Both the position numbers and the translations under genes were made by a program. Below the pieces are notes generated by a model. It saw nothing but the letters and a program-made list of their open reading frames with translations. It ran no database searches and had not been told where the DNA came from. 53,874 nucleotides of DNA from Negativicutes bacterium (GTDB lineage Bacteria; Bacillota_C; Negativicutes; Sporomusales_B; JARLHX01): contig JARLHX010000036.1 in assembly GCA_031292035.1 (NCBI GenBank), positions 1-53,874 on the forward strand, given 5' to 3'. Shown one piece after another: positions 41,544 through 49,734 of this stretch; the stretch's first letter is position 1; every line of letters starts with the position of its first letter.

Positions 41544-42743
41544 TCATTCTTTGCGCCCGTAAGCAGGAATTACTAAGTCCTTATTGATAAATACCGTAAA
41601 CTGCGTCCCTGGCCGGATGGTAATTGTCGGCGTAATTTGCATATCCCTTTCCAACAGTTTCGCGCCAGCCTCCATCACATTCGTGGCTGCGCCTTGCACC
41701 GCCATATGGCCGTAGGTCTGGTTGTCACTGTTGGTATTGCCGGCGGCAATTTGCGCTGCGGCCGCAAGCAAGCTTGTCATGACCCCGGCGCCAATCAGCC
41801 GCCCGGAGTGATTGTCGACCTGATCGGACAAGCCCGGATACCCGGCCTTGTCGGTTCCTTTTTGACTGTCAATCTCGACGGAATGCCCATCCGGGAAAAG
41901 AATACGGGAAAAGACAACTTCAATCCGGTTTTGGCCGTTCTTGGTTTTGCCCTCATAGGCACCAAGCAGCCGTGATCCCTGGGGAATGAGCAAAATTTGG
42001 CCGGTCACGCTGTCATAAACATCCTGGCGAACCTGGGCTACGACATCCCCGGATAAATCGGAGTTAATCCCGGTGATAAGGGATACCGGAATGACGCTGC
42101 CTGCCAGAAGGGTATTGGGCGCGGCCATTTGATAAGCAGCGGCATGAGATTGACTGGCGCTAACCGTGGCAATCTTTTCACTGTCCGGTGCCGCTTCCGT
42201 CTTTGCCAGGGTAAAACGAATGGCACTACTTAACCATTGATTTTTTTCCTGCAGCGGCACATTGCCGGCATTGGCCGGACTGACCCCGCTATACTGTCTT
42301 CCGCCATACTGCCCGGTATCAATGACCGAAATTTGCCCCGGCTGCGTCACGGGCGTAACCGTAGCAGTTGCAGCCTTTGATCCTTGTGCATTGCCGGTCT
42401 GTACGGCTTTCGCGGAAGTAGATTTCATGGGATAGCCGCCGTAATCGTCCGGCAAGTTACTGGCCGGGGTCTGCTGAGATGTAACCGCCTTGGAAGGCTG
42501 AACATCCGCCGGCTTGACGGTTGTCTTACTGCTGAACATCCCGGAAACGAACAAAGTCAGAAGATAAGCAGCGAGCGCAAGCAATAAAAACATCAACAGC
42601 GTGTTTTTAAGGCCAACTTTGCGAAAACCCCTGTCACCGTCTTTATTGCCTGTCCCAACGATTACGGCGGCGCTTCTTCCCCCTGCTTGTATCGCGGGAA
42701 AAAACTGATTGATCTTATTAGTAAGCACGGTAAAAGGCCACAC
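41544..42743 (-). CDS. trbI: TrbI/VirB10-like core-complex protein
   Basis: A 399-residue protein spanning from inner to outer membrane. A cytoplasmic N-terminus (~45 residues), one membrane helix (NTLLMFLLLALAAYLLTLFVSG), a Pro/Thr/Gln-rich linker, and the C-terminal VirB10 beta-barrel domain are visible (LLAGSVIPVSLITGINSDLSGDVVAQVRQDVYDS, IPQGSRLLGAYEG). It links energy from the ATPases to the outer-membrane pore, so it fits a diderm cell. The start is GTG at 42743, overlapping the upstream TAG by one base. Confidence 0.95.
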   Translation of the reverse strand: MWPFTVLTNKINQFFPAIQAGGRSAAVIVGTGNKDGDRGFRKVGLKNTLLMFLLLALAAYLLTLFVSGMFSSKTTVKPADVQPSKAVTSQQTPASNLPDDYGGYPMKSTSAKAVQTGNAQGSKAATATVTPVTQPGQISVIDTGQYGGRQYSGVSPANAGNVPLQEKNQWLSSAIRFTLAKTEAAPDSEKIATVSASQSHAAAYQMAAPNTLLAGSVIPVSLITGINSDLSGDVVAQVRQDVYDSVTGQILLIPQGSRLLGAYEGKTKNGQNRIEVVFSRILFPDGHSVEIDSQKGTDKAGYPGLSDQVDNHSGRLIGAGVMTSLLAAAAQIAAGNTNSDNQTYGHMAVQGAATNVMEAGAKLLERDMQITPTITIRPGTQFTVFINKDLVIPAYGRKE

Positions 42744-43513
42744 TATTTTTCTTCCCCCTTCCTGTTGTAAATGGTGATCGACTGTTCTTGCGTGAAATTC
42801 AAAATGGCAGTTTTAAATACCCGGTCTACAATGAACCAGCCGTCTTTCACCCGGTAATTGACAAGCGCCGGCTCTTTCTTCTTGTCCTCATTCACAATGT
42901 GAATGACCGGCAAATCATTTTTTACGTCCTCCGGCATCGAAATAAAGGTTCTTGTCCCATCATCATAAATAACCTTGGGTATCCAGCCTTTTTTCTTGGA
43001 TTTCACCTGATAGTTGTAGTTGTAATACAGTGCGGCAGGCTCCGGACTGCTAACCCGCTCCTTCTCTCTTTCAGCCGCTTGTCTCGCCGCATATTCCCCC
43101 GGATAGGTCCATACCACGGCTGGAACGTAAGTATCGGTCGCATGCACCAACAGGCGGTAAACCCGAAAGGTTGTCGTGATGATGATATTGGTGGATATTC
43201 CGGTCTGCGTTGGCTTAAGATAGACGTGGGGAATTCCCCCCACTGTCGCCGTATCCATCATCCACCGCTCGGTGTCTCCGGCAACAATATTGGTGATGTG
43301 ATCGCCAAAACACAATTGCAAATCGGTAATGTAACCTGGCTGAGCATTAATTTCATATTGCACTTCCGGCGAATACTCAAAATACGCGACGGACCGGCTG
43401 ATCTCCGAACTGGCAATGCCGGAAACGCCGGGGGCAAACTCATTCTGCACCGCGGCCCAAGCGGAAGCATGGACCGTAATGAAAAGGATCAACGGCACCA
43501 GATACTTGATCAT
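42743..43513 (-). CDS. trbG: TrbG/VirB9-like core-complex protein
   Basis: A 256-residue periplasmic protein. A signal peptide (residues 1-20, ending AWA) precedes a VirB9 domain with YINAQ-like region INAQPGYITDLQLCFGDHITNIVAGD. The C-terminal part contains NYNYQVKSKKKGWIPKVIYDDGTRTFISMP, the typical interaction segment with VirB7/VirB10. It forms the outer ring of the secretion channel. No VirB7 lipoprotein is seen. It overlaps trbF by 4 bases (ATGA). Confidence 0.95.
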   Translation of the reverse strand: MIKYLVPLILFITVHASAWAAVQNEFAPGVSGIASSEISRSVAYFEYSPEVQYEINAQPGYITDLQLCFGDHITNIVAGDTERWMMDTATVGGIPHVYLKPTQTGISTNIIITTTFRVYRLLVHATDTYVPAVVWTYPGEYAARQAAEREKERVSSPEPAALYYNYNYQVKSKKKGWIPKVIYDDGTRTFISMPEDVKNDLPVIHIVNEDKKKEPALVNYRVKDGWFIVDRVFKTAILNFTQEQSITIYNRKGEEK

Positions 43514-44235
43514 TGCGGACTGCCCCCCTTCGGATTAAGCGCCGCATTCTCTTTTTCATAGGACAAATCCTCAATAATCAGGCCGATAGGATTCTTGTAG
43601 TACGCTTCCTTCTTTTTCGGCGGGGTAATGGTAAAGGTGATGTTGCCGCTGTAGGTATTGACGAGCTTTCCCCCTGTGCCGCCGATATAGAAGACCTCTT
43701 CCTCCCAACGCACCAGATAAGTATTGCCGTTGGTGTTCGCCATCGGCTGGATGGAAATAATTCTGGGTAAAACCGTCACTTTTCCGAGGCCAGCGGCTTG
43801 TTCTTCATTGGCGATCATCATATTCAGTTTCTGGTTGGCCCTGGCTGACAAAAAATTGCTGGCAGCGTTCCAGTTGCCTTTGTAAACGACCGGATCAAGC
43901 GGGACTGTCCGGATGTCCCGTATAAATTCACCCAGTAAATAGGTAATTTCAGCCTCCTGCGGACTGTATTTCACTTCGGTAATCGGTCCAATCGCTTCGG
44001 TATAGCCGGTTGTCTTGTCCACCCGCACCATGAAAGGGATGTACTCGGAGCGCATTGAGATATAGACGATCCCCAGGGTCATGACCAGGGCAACCAGCAC
44101 CAGTTTTTGCGTACTCTTTTTCCAAGAATCCCGGTCTTTTGCCACACGTTCCAGCTGGTCGAGGTAAAAGGATCTTCCCTTCAGAAAGGGGTCAAGCCGG
44201 TCACCGGCCGGGGAGTAATCTTTTGGGCTTTCCAT
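43510..44235 (-). CDS. trbF: TrbF/VirB8-like conjugation protein
   Basis: A 241-residue bitopic protein. A cytoplasmic N-terminus (YSPAGDRLDPFLKGRSFYLDQLERV) and one membrane helix (KLVLVALVMTLGIVYISM) lead to a periplasmic VirB8/TrbF domain (FMVRVDKTTGYTEAIGPI). It nucleates assembly of the system. It is the first gene of the trb operon. GAGGTGA lies 9 bases before the ATG at 44235, and a palindromic operator sits 90-110 bases upstream. Confidence 0.93.
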   Translation of the reverse strand: MESPKDYSPAGDRLDPFLKGRSFYLDQLERVAKDRDSWKKSTQKLVLVALVMTLGIVYISMRSEYIPFMVRVDKTTGYTEAIGPITEVKYSPQEAEITYLLGEFIRDIRTVPLDPVVYKGNWNAASNFLSARANQKLNMMIANEEQAAGLGKVTVLPRIISIQPMANTNGNTYLVRWEEEVFYIGGTGGKLVNTYSGNITFTITPPKKKEAYYKNPIGLIIEDLSYEKENAALNPKGGSPQ

Positions 44236-44321
44236 GGGACAATATCACCTCACTAAAAAATTTGATAAACCGAGAATATAGTGTTATTATTTTTAATAGT
44301 ATATTACCAAATAATATTACA

Positions 44322-44345
44322 TTTTGCAATATTTATATTGCAAAA
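44322..44345. promoter_or_regulatory. 24-bp palindromic operator between trb operon and XRE gene
   Basis: TTTTGCAATAT (44322-44332) and ATATTGCAAAA (44335-44345) are perfect 11-bp arms with two bases between. The site lies in the divergent promoter region, with a direct repeat of GTAATAT to its left on the minus strand. It is the likely binding site of the adjacent XRE regulator, which would control itself and the conjugation operon. Confidence 0.75.
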
Positions 44346-44360
44346 CACAGGGGTGTTTTT

Positions 44361-44750
44361 GTGGATTATCCAAAACGGATGAAAGACCTGATGCTGCAGA
44401 AAGGAATCACGAACATCTGGGAATTCGCCCGGAACATCGGCCTGCCCGGCCCTACCGTGGACGGGATACTGAACAGGACGCAGCGGTCCAACGGCCCCCG
44501 GATCGACACCCTGGAAAAAATCTGCGCCGGGCTTGGTGTCACCGTCGGCGAATTCCTGGGAGAAACAAAAACGGCGGAAGAAACAATTTTCTCCCGCTAC
44601 CAGCTCAGTGAAGACGACGTGAAGTTTCTCGCCCAAAACATCAGCGAGCCCGGGTTCAGGGAAGCGGTCACGATACTCCGTTCCCTGCCGGCATCGATAA
44701 GAGCCATATTCCTTGAAACCTGCCTGAAGCATAAGGGCAATAACTCATAG
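44361..44750 (+). CDS. XRE-family (Cro/CI-like) transcriptional regulator
   Basis: A 129-residue regulator. The N-terminal helix-turn-helix (LMLQKGITNIWEFARNIGLPGPTVDGILNRTQRSNGPRIDTLEKICAGLGVTVGEFLG) is a standard XRE domain. The C-terminal half is a short helical oligomerisation-type region. The start is GTG at 44361 with GGGG 7 bases upstream. It is divergent from trbF, with a 24-bp palindrome between them. It probably keeps transfer genes silent until induction. Confidence 0.88.
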   Translation: MDYPKRMKDLMLQKGITNIWEFARNIGLPGPTVDGILNRTQRSNGPRIDTLEKICAGLGVTVGEFLGETKTAEETIFSRYQLSEDDVKFLAQNISEPGFREAVTILRSLPASIRAIFLETCLKHKGNNS

Positions 44751-44776
44751 AAATCAGGCAGCCTATACAAACATAC

Positions 44777-44816
44777 AAAGAAGCTGACTCATTTTTTTTA
44801 TTGAGTCAGCTTCTTT
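44777..44816. repeat. Strong hairpin after the XRE gene
   Basis: AAAGAAGCTGACTCA and TGAGTCAGCTTCTTT are perfect 15-bp arms around a T-rich 10-base loop, 27 bases after the stop. There is no T-run after the stem, so it is an unusual terminator or another folded element. Confidence 0.7.
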
Positions 44817-44890
44817 GGGGAACAACGACAAAATGTAACTTCGTGAGCATGGTGCCAATGAGATTATCTTTTTTTACCTTCTCTTCTTTG

Positions 44891-44962
44891 CTACACACTC
44901 TCAATGTGCATAGGAGACTTTTCATTTATAAGCCGGTTGGTTTTGCGCGCGGTTTCCAGCAT
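44891..44962 (-). CDS. Possible 23-residue microprotein
   Basis: A tiny frame (MLETARKTNRLINEKSPMHI, then ESV) has a perfect AAGGAGGT ribosome site 7 bases before its ATG. It has no recognised relative. It may be a real small peptide or the surviving start of a decayed gene. Nothing else convincing lies between 44817 and 45158. Confidence 0.3.
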   Translation of the reverse strand: MLETARKTNRLINEKSPMHIESV

Positions 44963-45158
44963 GGCCTGACCTCCTTATGTGGCTTGTCTTAGTATGAGGA
45001 GACGCCCGGCTTTTTAATGCCGATGTGGTCGTTAATGCCCAAAGGGCGCGAACAAAAAAGGTACAGGCAATGCGCCTATACCTTATTCCTTCGAAGACGA
45101 CGGAATTCCCTTTAAGTATACTCAATCTCCCGAGTAATTAGTTCATAACAACAATTAC

Positions 45159-45521
45159 TTATATCATTTCAAGTTCGTGCTTAGTTTTTTCGGTGACTAC
45201 ATTACCGGTATTCAAGGTTCCTTTGGGCTCGATAAGAACTAGATGCACCTCGTCGACCGCAACCGGCAGGTGGTCTACTCCCTTAGGTATAACAATCAAC
45301 TCCCCCTCCTCCAATGAAATATCGCCCTCTCTAAACTTAATAAGCAGCTTGCCTTTCACAACATAGAACATCTCATCCTCATTATCATGGCGATGCCAGT
45401 CGAATGCCCCTTTGAATTTTGCCAGCTTAATGTGGGATTCGTTTAACTCCCCAATAATCTTTGGGCTCCAATAATCGTTGAATAACCCGAACTTCTGCGT
45501 TAGATTTATTTTCCTCAACAC
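45159..45521 (-). CDS. Cupin-domain protein
   Basis: A 120-residue single-cupin protein. Motif 1 is FDWHRHDNEDEMFYVVKG (His, His, Glu metal ligands) and motif 2 is GVDHLPVAVDEVHLVLIEP. Small cupins bind a metal and serve as isomerases, oxygenases or sensors; the role cannot be fixed. The start is GTG at 45521, with GGAGG 8 bases upstream. It stands near the FAD oxidoreductase and BenE-type permease genes, separated from them by a decayed PadR gene. Confidence 0.88.
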   Translation of the reverse strand: MLRKINLTQKFGLFNDYWSPKIIGELNESHIKLAKFKGAFDWHRHDNEDEMFYVVKGKLLIKFREGDISLEEGELIVIPKGVDHLPVAVDEVHLVLIEPKGTLNTGNVVTEKTKHELEMI

Positions 45522-45667
45522 AGCTACCACCTCCATATAACCGAATCAAGGCATCTCGCTATATACTGTTCTTCATCACGAGCCGGTATTATGACCGAGC
45601 TTTTCGGCCTTTGCTCTATAGTGGTATTCACTATCTTCCTCTCCCCTCTTAGTGGCCCTTCTTCCGG

Positions 45668-46010
45668 TTAGGAGCGGCATTCCAGCGATTTCACATATTT
45701 TCGGAACCACTCAATCATGAATTCATAGGCATCCAGCCCATAGTGGAGGGTTGACAACTGGAAAAAGCCATCCTTTGGTCCGATATTTGTTTCAAGCTTC
45801 GCCAAATAGGCTTGGCGATCGGTCAATAATTGAATAAACTGGGTAACAAGATCAATGCCTTACGTTTAGGCAAGTAACGGAAGAAAAACACCTTAAGCAG
45901 GTAGATGTTGCGCGCCGGACGTAGTTCGAAAGGTTCTTCCAGCCATTGAAAGAAGTCCTTTTTCCCTGGCTCAAGAATTTGATATACTGCACATTTGACA
46001 CCTGAAACTA
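45668..46010 (-). pseudogene. Decayed PadR-family regulator gene
   Basis: Translating the minus strand gives VYQILEPGKKDFFQWLEEPF and then ELRPARNIYLLKVFFFRYLP in one frame (to about 45850). IDLVTQFIQLLTDRQAYLAK and more follow in another frame, ending in TAA at 45668. Together they match the end of the winged helix and the C-terminal helical domain of PadR regulators. The DNA-binding N-terminus is missing and a frameshift lies near 45850-45860, so the gene is dead. The upstream limit, next to the oxidoreductase stop, suggests deletion on that side. Confidence 0.75.
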
Positions 46011-46017
46011 CCTATAC

Positions 46018-47370
46018 CTAATCGAGTCTTGCACCATTTTTATTCAATAGATATCTAACCTCTTCGCCCTTAATATTCCTGAATGCAGTTCCCGACTTCA
46101 GCCTTAAATCAGCGGCAATCCCTGCTGCGTGTCCATACTCAAAGCATTGCGCCGTGACCCTTGAGGAAGCAAGTGCTTCGTGCTCCGCAGCCAGGCATCT
46201 TCCAGCTACAATAATATTTTCACCTTGAATAGGTACCAACGCGCCATACGGAATTTCATAGTAGTCGTTAACTAGCCACCCTGTTGTCGGTTTTTGACCC
46301 GCATGAAGCTCGATAGGCCAGGACGATTTCACGATACCGTCAGAACGCTTTCTTTTATTAACGACATCTTCATTTGTCAACTTCTCGATTCCTACAATTG
46401 ACCGAGTTTGCCGTACACCGATTTCCACCCCAGTATCATTGACAAAACTCTTCTCACAACCGGGGATATTCTCTTTGAAGAACTTTGCGTAGGCACGAAC
46501 TTGTTTACGCCCAAGAATCTCCGCTTCAGTGCTGGAAAAAGGATCCAAAGGATTATATTCTTTTCCGGTTCTATCAACAAGCCTAGTCGCATTAACAAGC
46601 AACTCATTAGGTCGCGGGGTATCAAATACCCAGATCTTTATTCGAGGGAACATGTATTCATCCTTATGATTTTCGGTATGAAGCATTTCGACAACTTTAG
46701 GTGGTGAAATAGTGTCTTTTCCCCAATATCCAAGATATTTCTTTACATCGACACCACCAAGCCTAAAGATCATGGTTGGGTTTTGAATACGCCCATCGTT
46801 GCCAAGGGTAAAATCAAATCCCGAAGAGTATACTACCTGCGCATCGCCTGATGCATCTATCGTAACTTTAGACCTTATTACACCAAAACCCGATTTGGAG
46901 AATACTATCACGCCTTTTATTTGGTCATCGTCTTTAACCACGCCAACAATATTTGTGTGGTACAAGATACCAGCGTCAGCATCTTGAAGTAGTCCCTCGG
47001 CGCTCTCCTTCCAAACTAGTGGGTCATGAGTAGCCAGCCATGTTTTTCCATACCTTTGAGGTTCCGTTAACCCACCACGTTTAGTTAACTCGTTATAAAA
47101 ACGTTCGGCAAAACCGAATACTATTTTTTCCGGATTATTGTCGTTCTCACTTGTCATAAACGATCCGCATATTGTTCCAGATAATCCTGCAACTGCCGCT
47201 CCACCGAGGAAACCATATTTTTCGACTAATATCACTTTATTGCCCAACTTGGCCGCAGTTTCAGCAGCCGCAACTCCAGCCGCGCCACCGCCGGCGACCA
47301 AAACGTCAGTTTCCGCTATTACCGGCAAACTAGTAGAACTATTCACTATATAGCTTTGCTTCCAGTTCAT
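46018..47370 (-). CDS. FAD-dependent oxidoreductase (FAD_oxidored family)
   Basis: A 450-residue flavoprotein. The FAD-binding motif VLVAGGGAAGVAAAETAA is at residues 24-41, followed by VILVEKYGFLGGAAVAGLSG, characteristic of the FAD_oxidored (PF12831-type) group. VTIDASGDAQVVYSSG and GENIIVAGRCLAAEHEA complete the flavin site. Substrates of this group are mostly unknown. The ATG at 47370 follows GGGGG. It is transcribed after a GntR regulator gene and near a BenE-like permease gene, so it may oxidise an imported organic acid. Confidence 0.88.
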   Translation of the reverse strand: MNWKQSYIVNSSTSLPVIAETDVLVAGGGAAGVAAAETAAKLGNKVILVEKYGFLGGAAVAGLSGTICGSFMTSENDNNPEKIVFGFAERFYNELTKRGGLTEPQRYGKTWLATHDPLVWKESAEGLLQDADAGILYHTNIVGVVKDDDQIKGVIVFSKSGFGVIRSKVTIDASGDAQVVYSSGFDFTLGNDGRIQNPTMIFRLGGVDVKKYLGYWGKDTISPPKVVEMLHTENHKDEYMFPRIKIWVFDTPRPNELLVNATRLVDRTGKEYNPLDPFSSTEAEILGRKQVRAYAKFFKENIPGCEKSFVNDTGVEIGVRQTRSIVGIEKLTNEDVVNKRKRSDGIVKSSWPIELHAGQKPTTGWLVNDYYEIPYGALVPIQGENIIVAGRCLAAEHEALASSRVTAQCFEYGHAAGIAADLRLKSGTAFRNIKGEEVRYLLNKNGARLD

Positions 47371-47393
47371 AAACTTAACCCCCTAAGTAATTT

Positions 47394-48053
47394 TTACGTC
47401 CATAGGTTAAGCCTCAAACAGTTTAACTTTTTTATACACTGCAAAAGATAATCAAGCTGTTTAAGCGCTTTTTCCACGTCTCCTGTAACCATTACTCTCA
47501 TTAGATCAATGTGTGCGTAATTGATGTCATAAATCAGTTTTTCGTCTATGTAGTAATTTAAGTAGTAAACCCTCCGTGCCGCAATTTGAAAAGGCGAAAT
47601 GGCATTAAAGGCAGATGGATTTTTCGAAGCCTTACCTATTAAAATATTAAATTCATTATCAACGTAGACAGCCTTATCGGCATTTCGTTCTTTGGTAGCT
47701 TCTTCATACTCTACCGCTAATTCTAATAGGCGCTTCTTATCGTCTTCTTCGAGATACTTGGTGGCTCTCTCGACTATAAGCCTTTCTAATACCGTCCTCA
47801 CTTCTAATTGCTGCAATAACTCCTCAACGGTAATGTCCTTAATCATTACTCCCTTTCTGGGCAAAGTAACTAGTAAATTGGCAAACTCCAATTTTTTCAT
47901 CGCTTCTCTTATTGGCATTCTACCAATATTGAGCTTTTTACTAATTTCATTTTCGGAGATTACTTGCCCTGGCTTTAATTGGAGCGAGACTATGTCTTCC
48001 TCTAGCAATCGATAGGCTTTTTCGGCCTGGGTAATCGGTTGGTTATTTTGCAC
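47394..48053 (-). CDS. GntR-family (FadR/FCD) transcriptional regulator
   Basis: A 219-residue regulator. The winged helix is TQAEKAYRLLEEDIVSLQLKPGQVISENEISKKLNIGRMPIREAMKKLE; an FCD-type helical effector domain follows. The start is GTG at 48053 with GAGGGG upstream. It lies between the permease and the oxidoreductase, and a 32-base inverted repeat in its promoter is its likely operator. It probably responds to the substrate of these two proteins. Confidence 0.92.
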   Translation of the reverse strand: MQNNQPITQAEKAYRLLEEDIVSLQLKPGQVISENEISKKLNIGRMPIREAMKKLEFANLLVTLPRKGVMIKDITVEELLQQLEVRTVLERLIVERATKYLEEDDKKRLLELAVEYEEATKERNADKAVYVDNEFNILIGKASKNPSAFNAISPFQIAARRVYYLNYYIDEKLIYDINYAHIDLMRVMVTGDVEKALKQLDYLLQCIKKLNCLRLNLWT

Positions 48054-48071
48054 AAAAATCCCCTCTTTTTT

Positions 48072-48103
48072 TGCTATATTACTAATATCACAATAATATA
48101 GCA
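48072..48103. promoter_or_regulatory. Operator-like inverted repeat before the GntR gene
   Basis: TGCTATATTA (48072-48081) and TAATATAGCA (48094-48103) are perfect 10-bp arms with 12 bases between. It lies 19 bases upstream of the GTG start. Confidence 0.65.
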
Positions 48104-48149
48104 GATCGAGAAAGTAAAGTAGAACCAAATACCCAGGCCATATATTTCA

Positions 48150-49352
48150 CTATTTCTTGAAATCACCTCTTTCTATCAGCATCGAGACGGTAATACCTCC
48201 AATCAAGGACCATACCGGGGCAGCTATGCCAAAGAAGTTCACACCAGATAGTGAAATAATCAGCGCGAAAAAAGAACCTGTTTGGAATTTACCTACTGAG
48301 AAGGAGTTCTGAAGACTAGTAAGCAGTACATTAATCATTGCTAAGCCGGCAATTGTGTTTATCAAGGCTTTGGGTAATGCAGTAACAAAAGGTACGGCGA
48401 TACTAGCCAGCAAACCAAAAATTCCAAATATAGCGGCGTTTATCAGAACTGAAGCATAGCGGCTGTCGGGGTCTTTCCCTGAATCTGGCGATGCGCAGAT
48501 TGCAGCCATAGGTCCAGCTATGTTTACGTTTGTCCCCCCGAAAAAAGATGTTATCATTCCACCTATTCCGCAAGCTGTAGTAATTGAGTTTACAGGAGGT
48601 TTATACCCTTGTGACATCAAAACGCCAATCGCTTTGGGCATTTCACCGCAGATAACCAGTAGAGCAAGGGGTATAGCGACAGATATAACAGCACCGATGG
48701 TGAAGGTCGGCATTTCCATCTGAGGTAGTATCACTGCTGTAGAGGAATGACTTAATTGAAACTGATTTGTAATAACTGCGACCAGCCCCGAAATAACAAA
48801 TGCCACTAAGATCGGGGGAACTTTGTCCCGATAACGATAAGTTAGAAGATATACGCCAATTGCCGTACCGGAAACTAACGGTGAAGCTTTTAGCGAAGTA
48901 ATCATTCCTATACCGAAGCTCATCAGCACACCAACAATCATCGCCAATACTATCGGCAAGGGGAATAACCTGATGACCCTGCCCATTAAACCGGATGCAC
49001 CCAGAAGAAAGACTATTACCCCCGCGACAAAGTAAGCGCCAATCATATCACTAAAAGGAAACTGTTTTAAAGAAATTGCCACTAAAGCCGCTCCGGGTAT
49101 TGACCACGCACCTGGAAGGGGTTGCCGGTACTTTATCGTTAAAATTAACCCAACCACAGCGCCAAAAAAGAATGTTGAAAAAATCCAGGAAATTATTTTA
49201 GCCTCGGGCAAATTGGCGCTTGTTCCAGCTCCTATGATGATTAAAGATGTCGTAATCCCAAAGATACCTGATAACAAACCGGCACTGACTGTATTAACAT
49301 TTAAATTCTTGGGCAAGTCTTTTAAGTTCTGAACGAAGCAGGTATTTTCCAT
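48150..49352 (-). CDS. BenE-like benzoate/aromatic-acid permease
   Basis: A 400-residue membrane protein with about 12 helices. The N-terminal VNTVSAGLLSGIFGITTSLIIIGAG and GAWSIPGAALVAISL recall the BenE family of benzoate:H+ symporters, as does GGTNVNIAGPMAAICASPDSGKD. I use the ATG at 49352; a GTG 9 bases earlier has a ribosome site that is too near. With the downstream GntR regulator and oxidoreductase it forms a compact uptake-and-oxidation unit. The actual substrate is not known. Confidence 0.88.
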   Translation of the reverse strand: MENTCFVQNLKDLPKNLNVNTVSAGLLSGIFGITTSLIIIGAGTSANLPEAKIISWIFSTFFFGAVVGLILTIKYRQPLPGAWSIPGAALVAISLKQFPFSDMIGAYFVAGVIVFLLGASGLMGRVIRLFPLPIVLAMIVGVLMSFGIGMITSLKASPLVSGTAIGVYLLTYRYRDKVPPILVAFVISGLVAVITNQFQLSHSSTAVILPQMEMPTFTIGAVISVAIPLALLVICGEMPKAIGVLMSQGYKPPVNSITTACGIGGMITSFFGGTNVNIAGPMAAICASPDSGKDPDSRYASVLINAAIFGIFGLLASIAVPFVTALPKALINTIAGLAMINVLLTSLQNSFSVGKFQTGSFFALIISLSGVNFFGIAAPVWSLIGGITVSMLIERGDFKK

Positions 49353-49734
49353 AGTGAGCACTACCTTCCCTAATCTTTTATTACTGACGGCAACGATTTG
49401 GTTAGCTACGCAATTATTTCGACTATAGGCAACAACCCCTAATTCATGAAATATGATCTCGCCTCTAATATATGATTAATATATCAGCTGATATATTAAT
49501 CATATATTATAAATTTTAAAAATTCAACCAGTTTTTTATTGAATTTACCTTTGTCTTTTCCCACCCATTTAGCAAATCGGTTATCTAAATCATCTCTTGC
49601 CTCTAATCTTCTTCCGCCATTGCAAGTAATTCGATAGGGTCCGTTATTTGCGTAAACAAAAACCACAGCGCGAGCAAACTGCACTGTGGTAATATGTCTT
49701 GATGTAACTCAATTTCATGTGTTCCTATCGATAA
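49353..49734. other. Gene-free gap holding a large palindrome
   Basis: No convincing gene is seen in these 380 bases. A 62-residue frame on the minus strand (49496-49684) has no ribosome site and begins inside the palindrome region. The main feature is the 44-bp palindrome at 49466-49509. Confidence 0.5.
49466..49509. repeat. 44-bp perfect palindrome
   Basis: Two 22-base arms meet at a central CAGCTG with no spacer and no mismatch. The arms are AT-rich, and TATATTAAT/ATTAATATA blocks dominate. It lies 114 bases upstream of the permease start. There is no T-run that would make it a simple terminator. Confidence 0.9.

Noticed and set aside
49496..49684. 62-codon minus-strand frame beside the 44-bp palindrome
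   Set aside because: GTG start without a ribosome site, no recognisable domain, and its end lies inside the palindrome.
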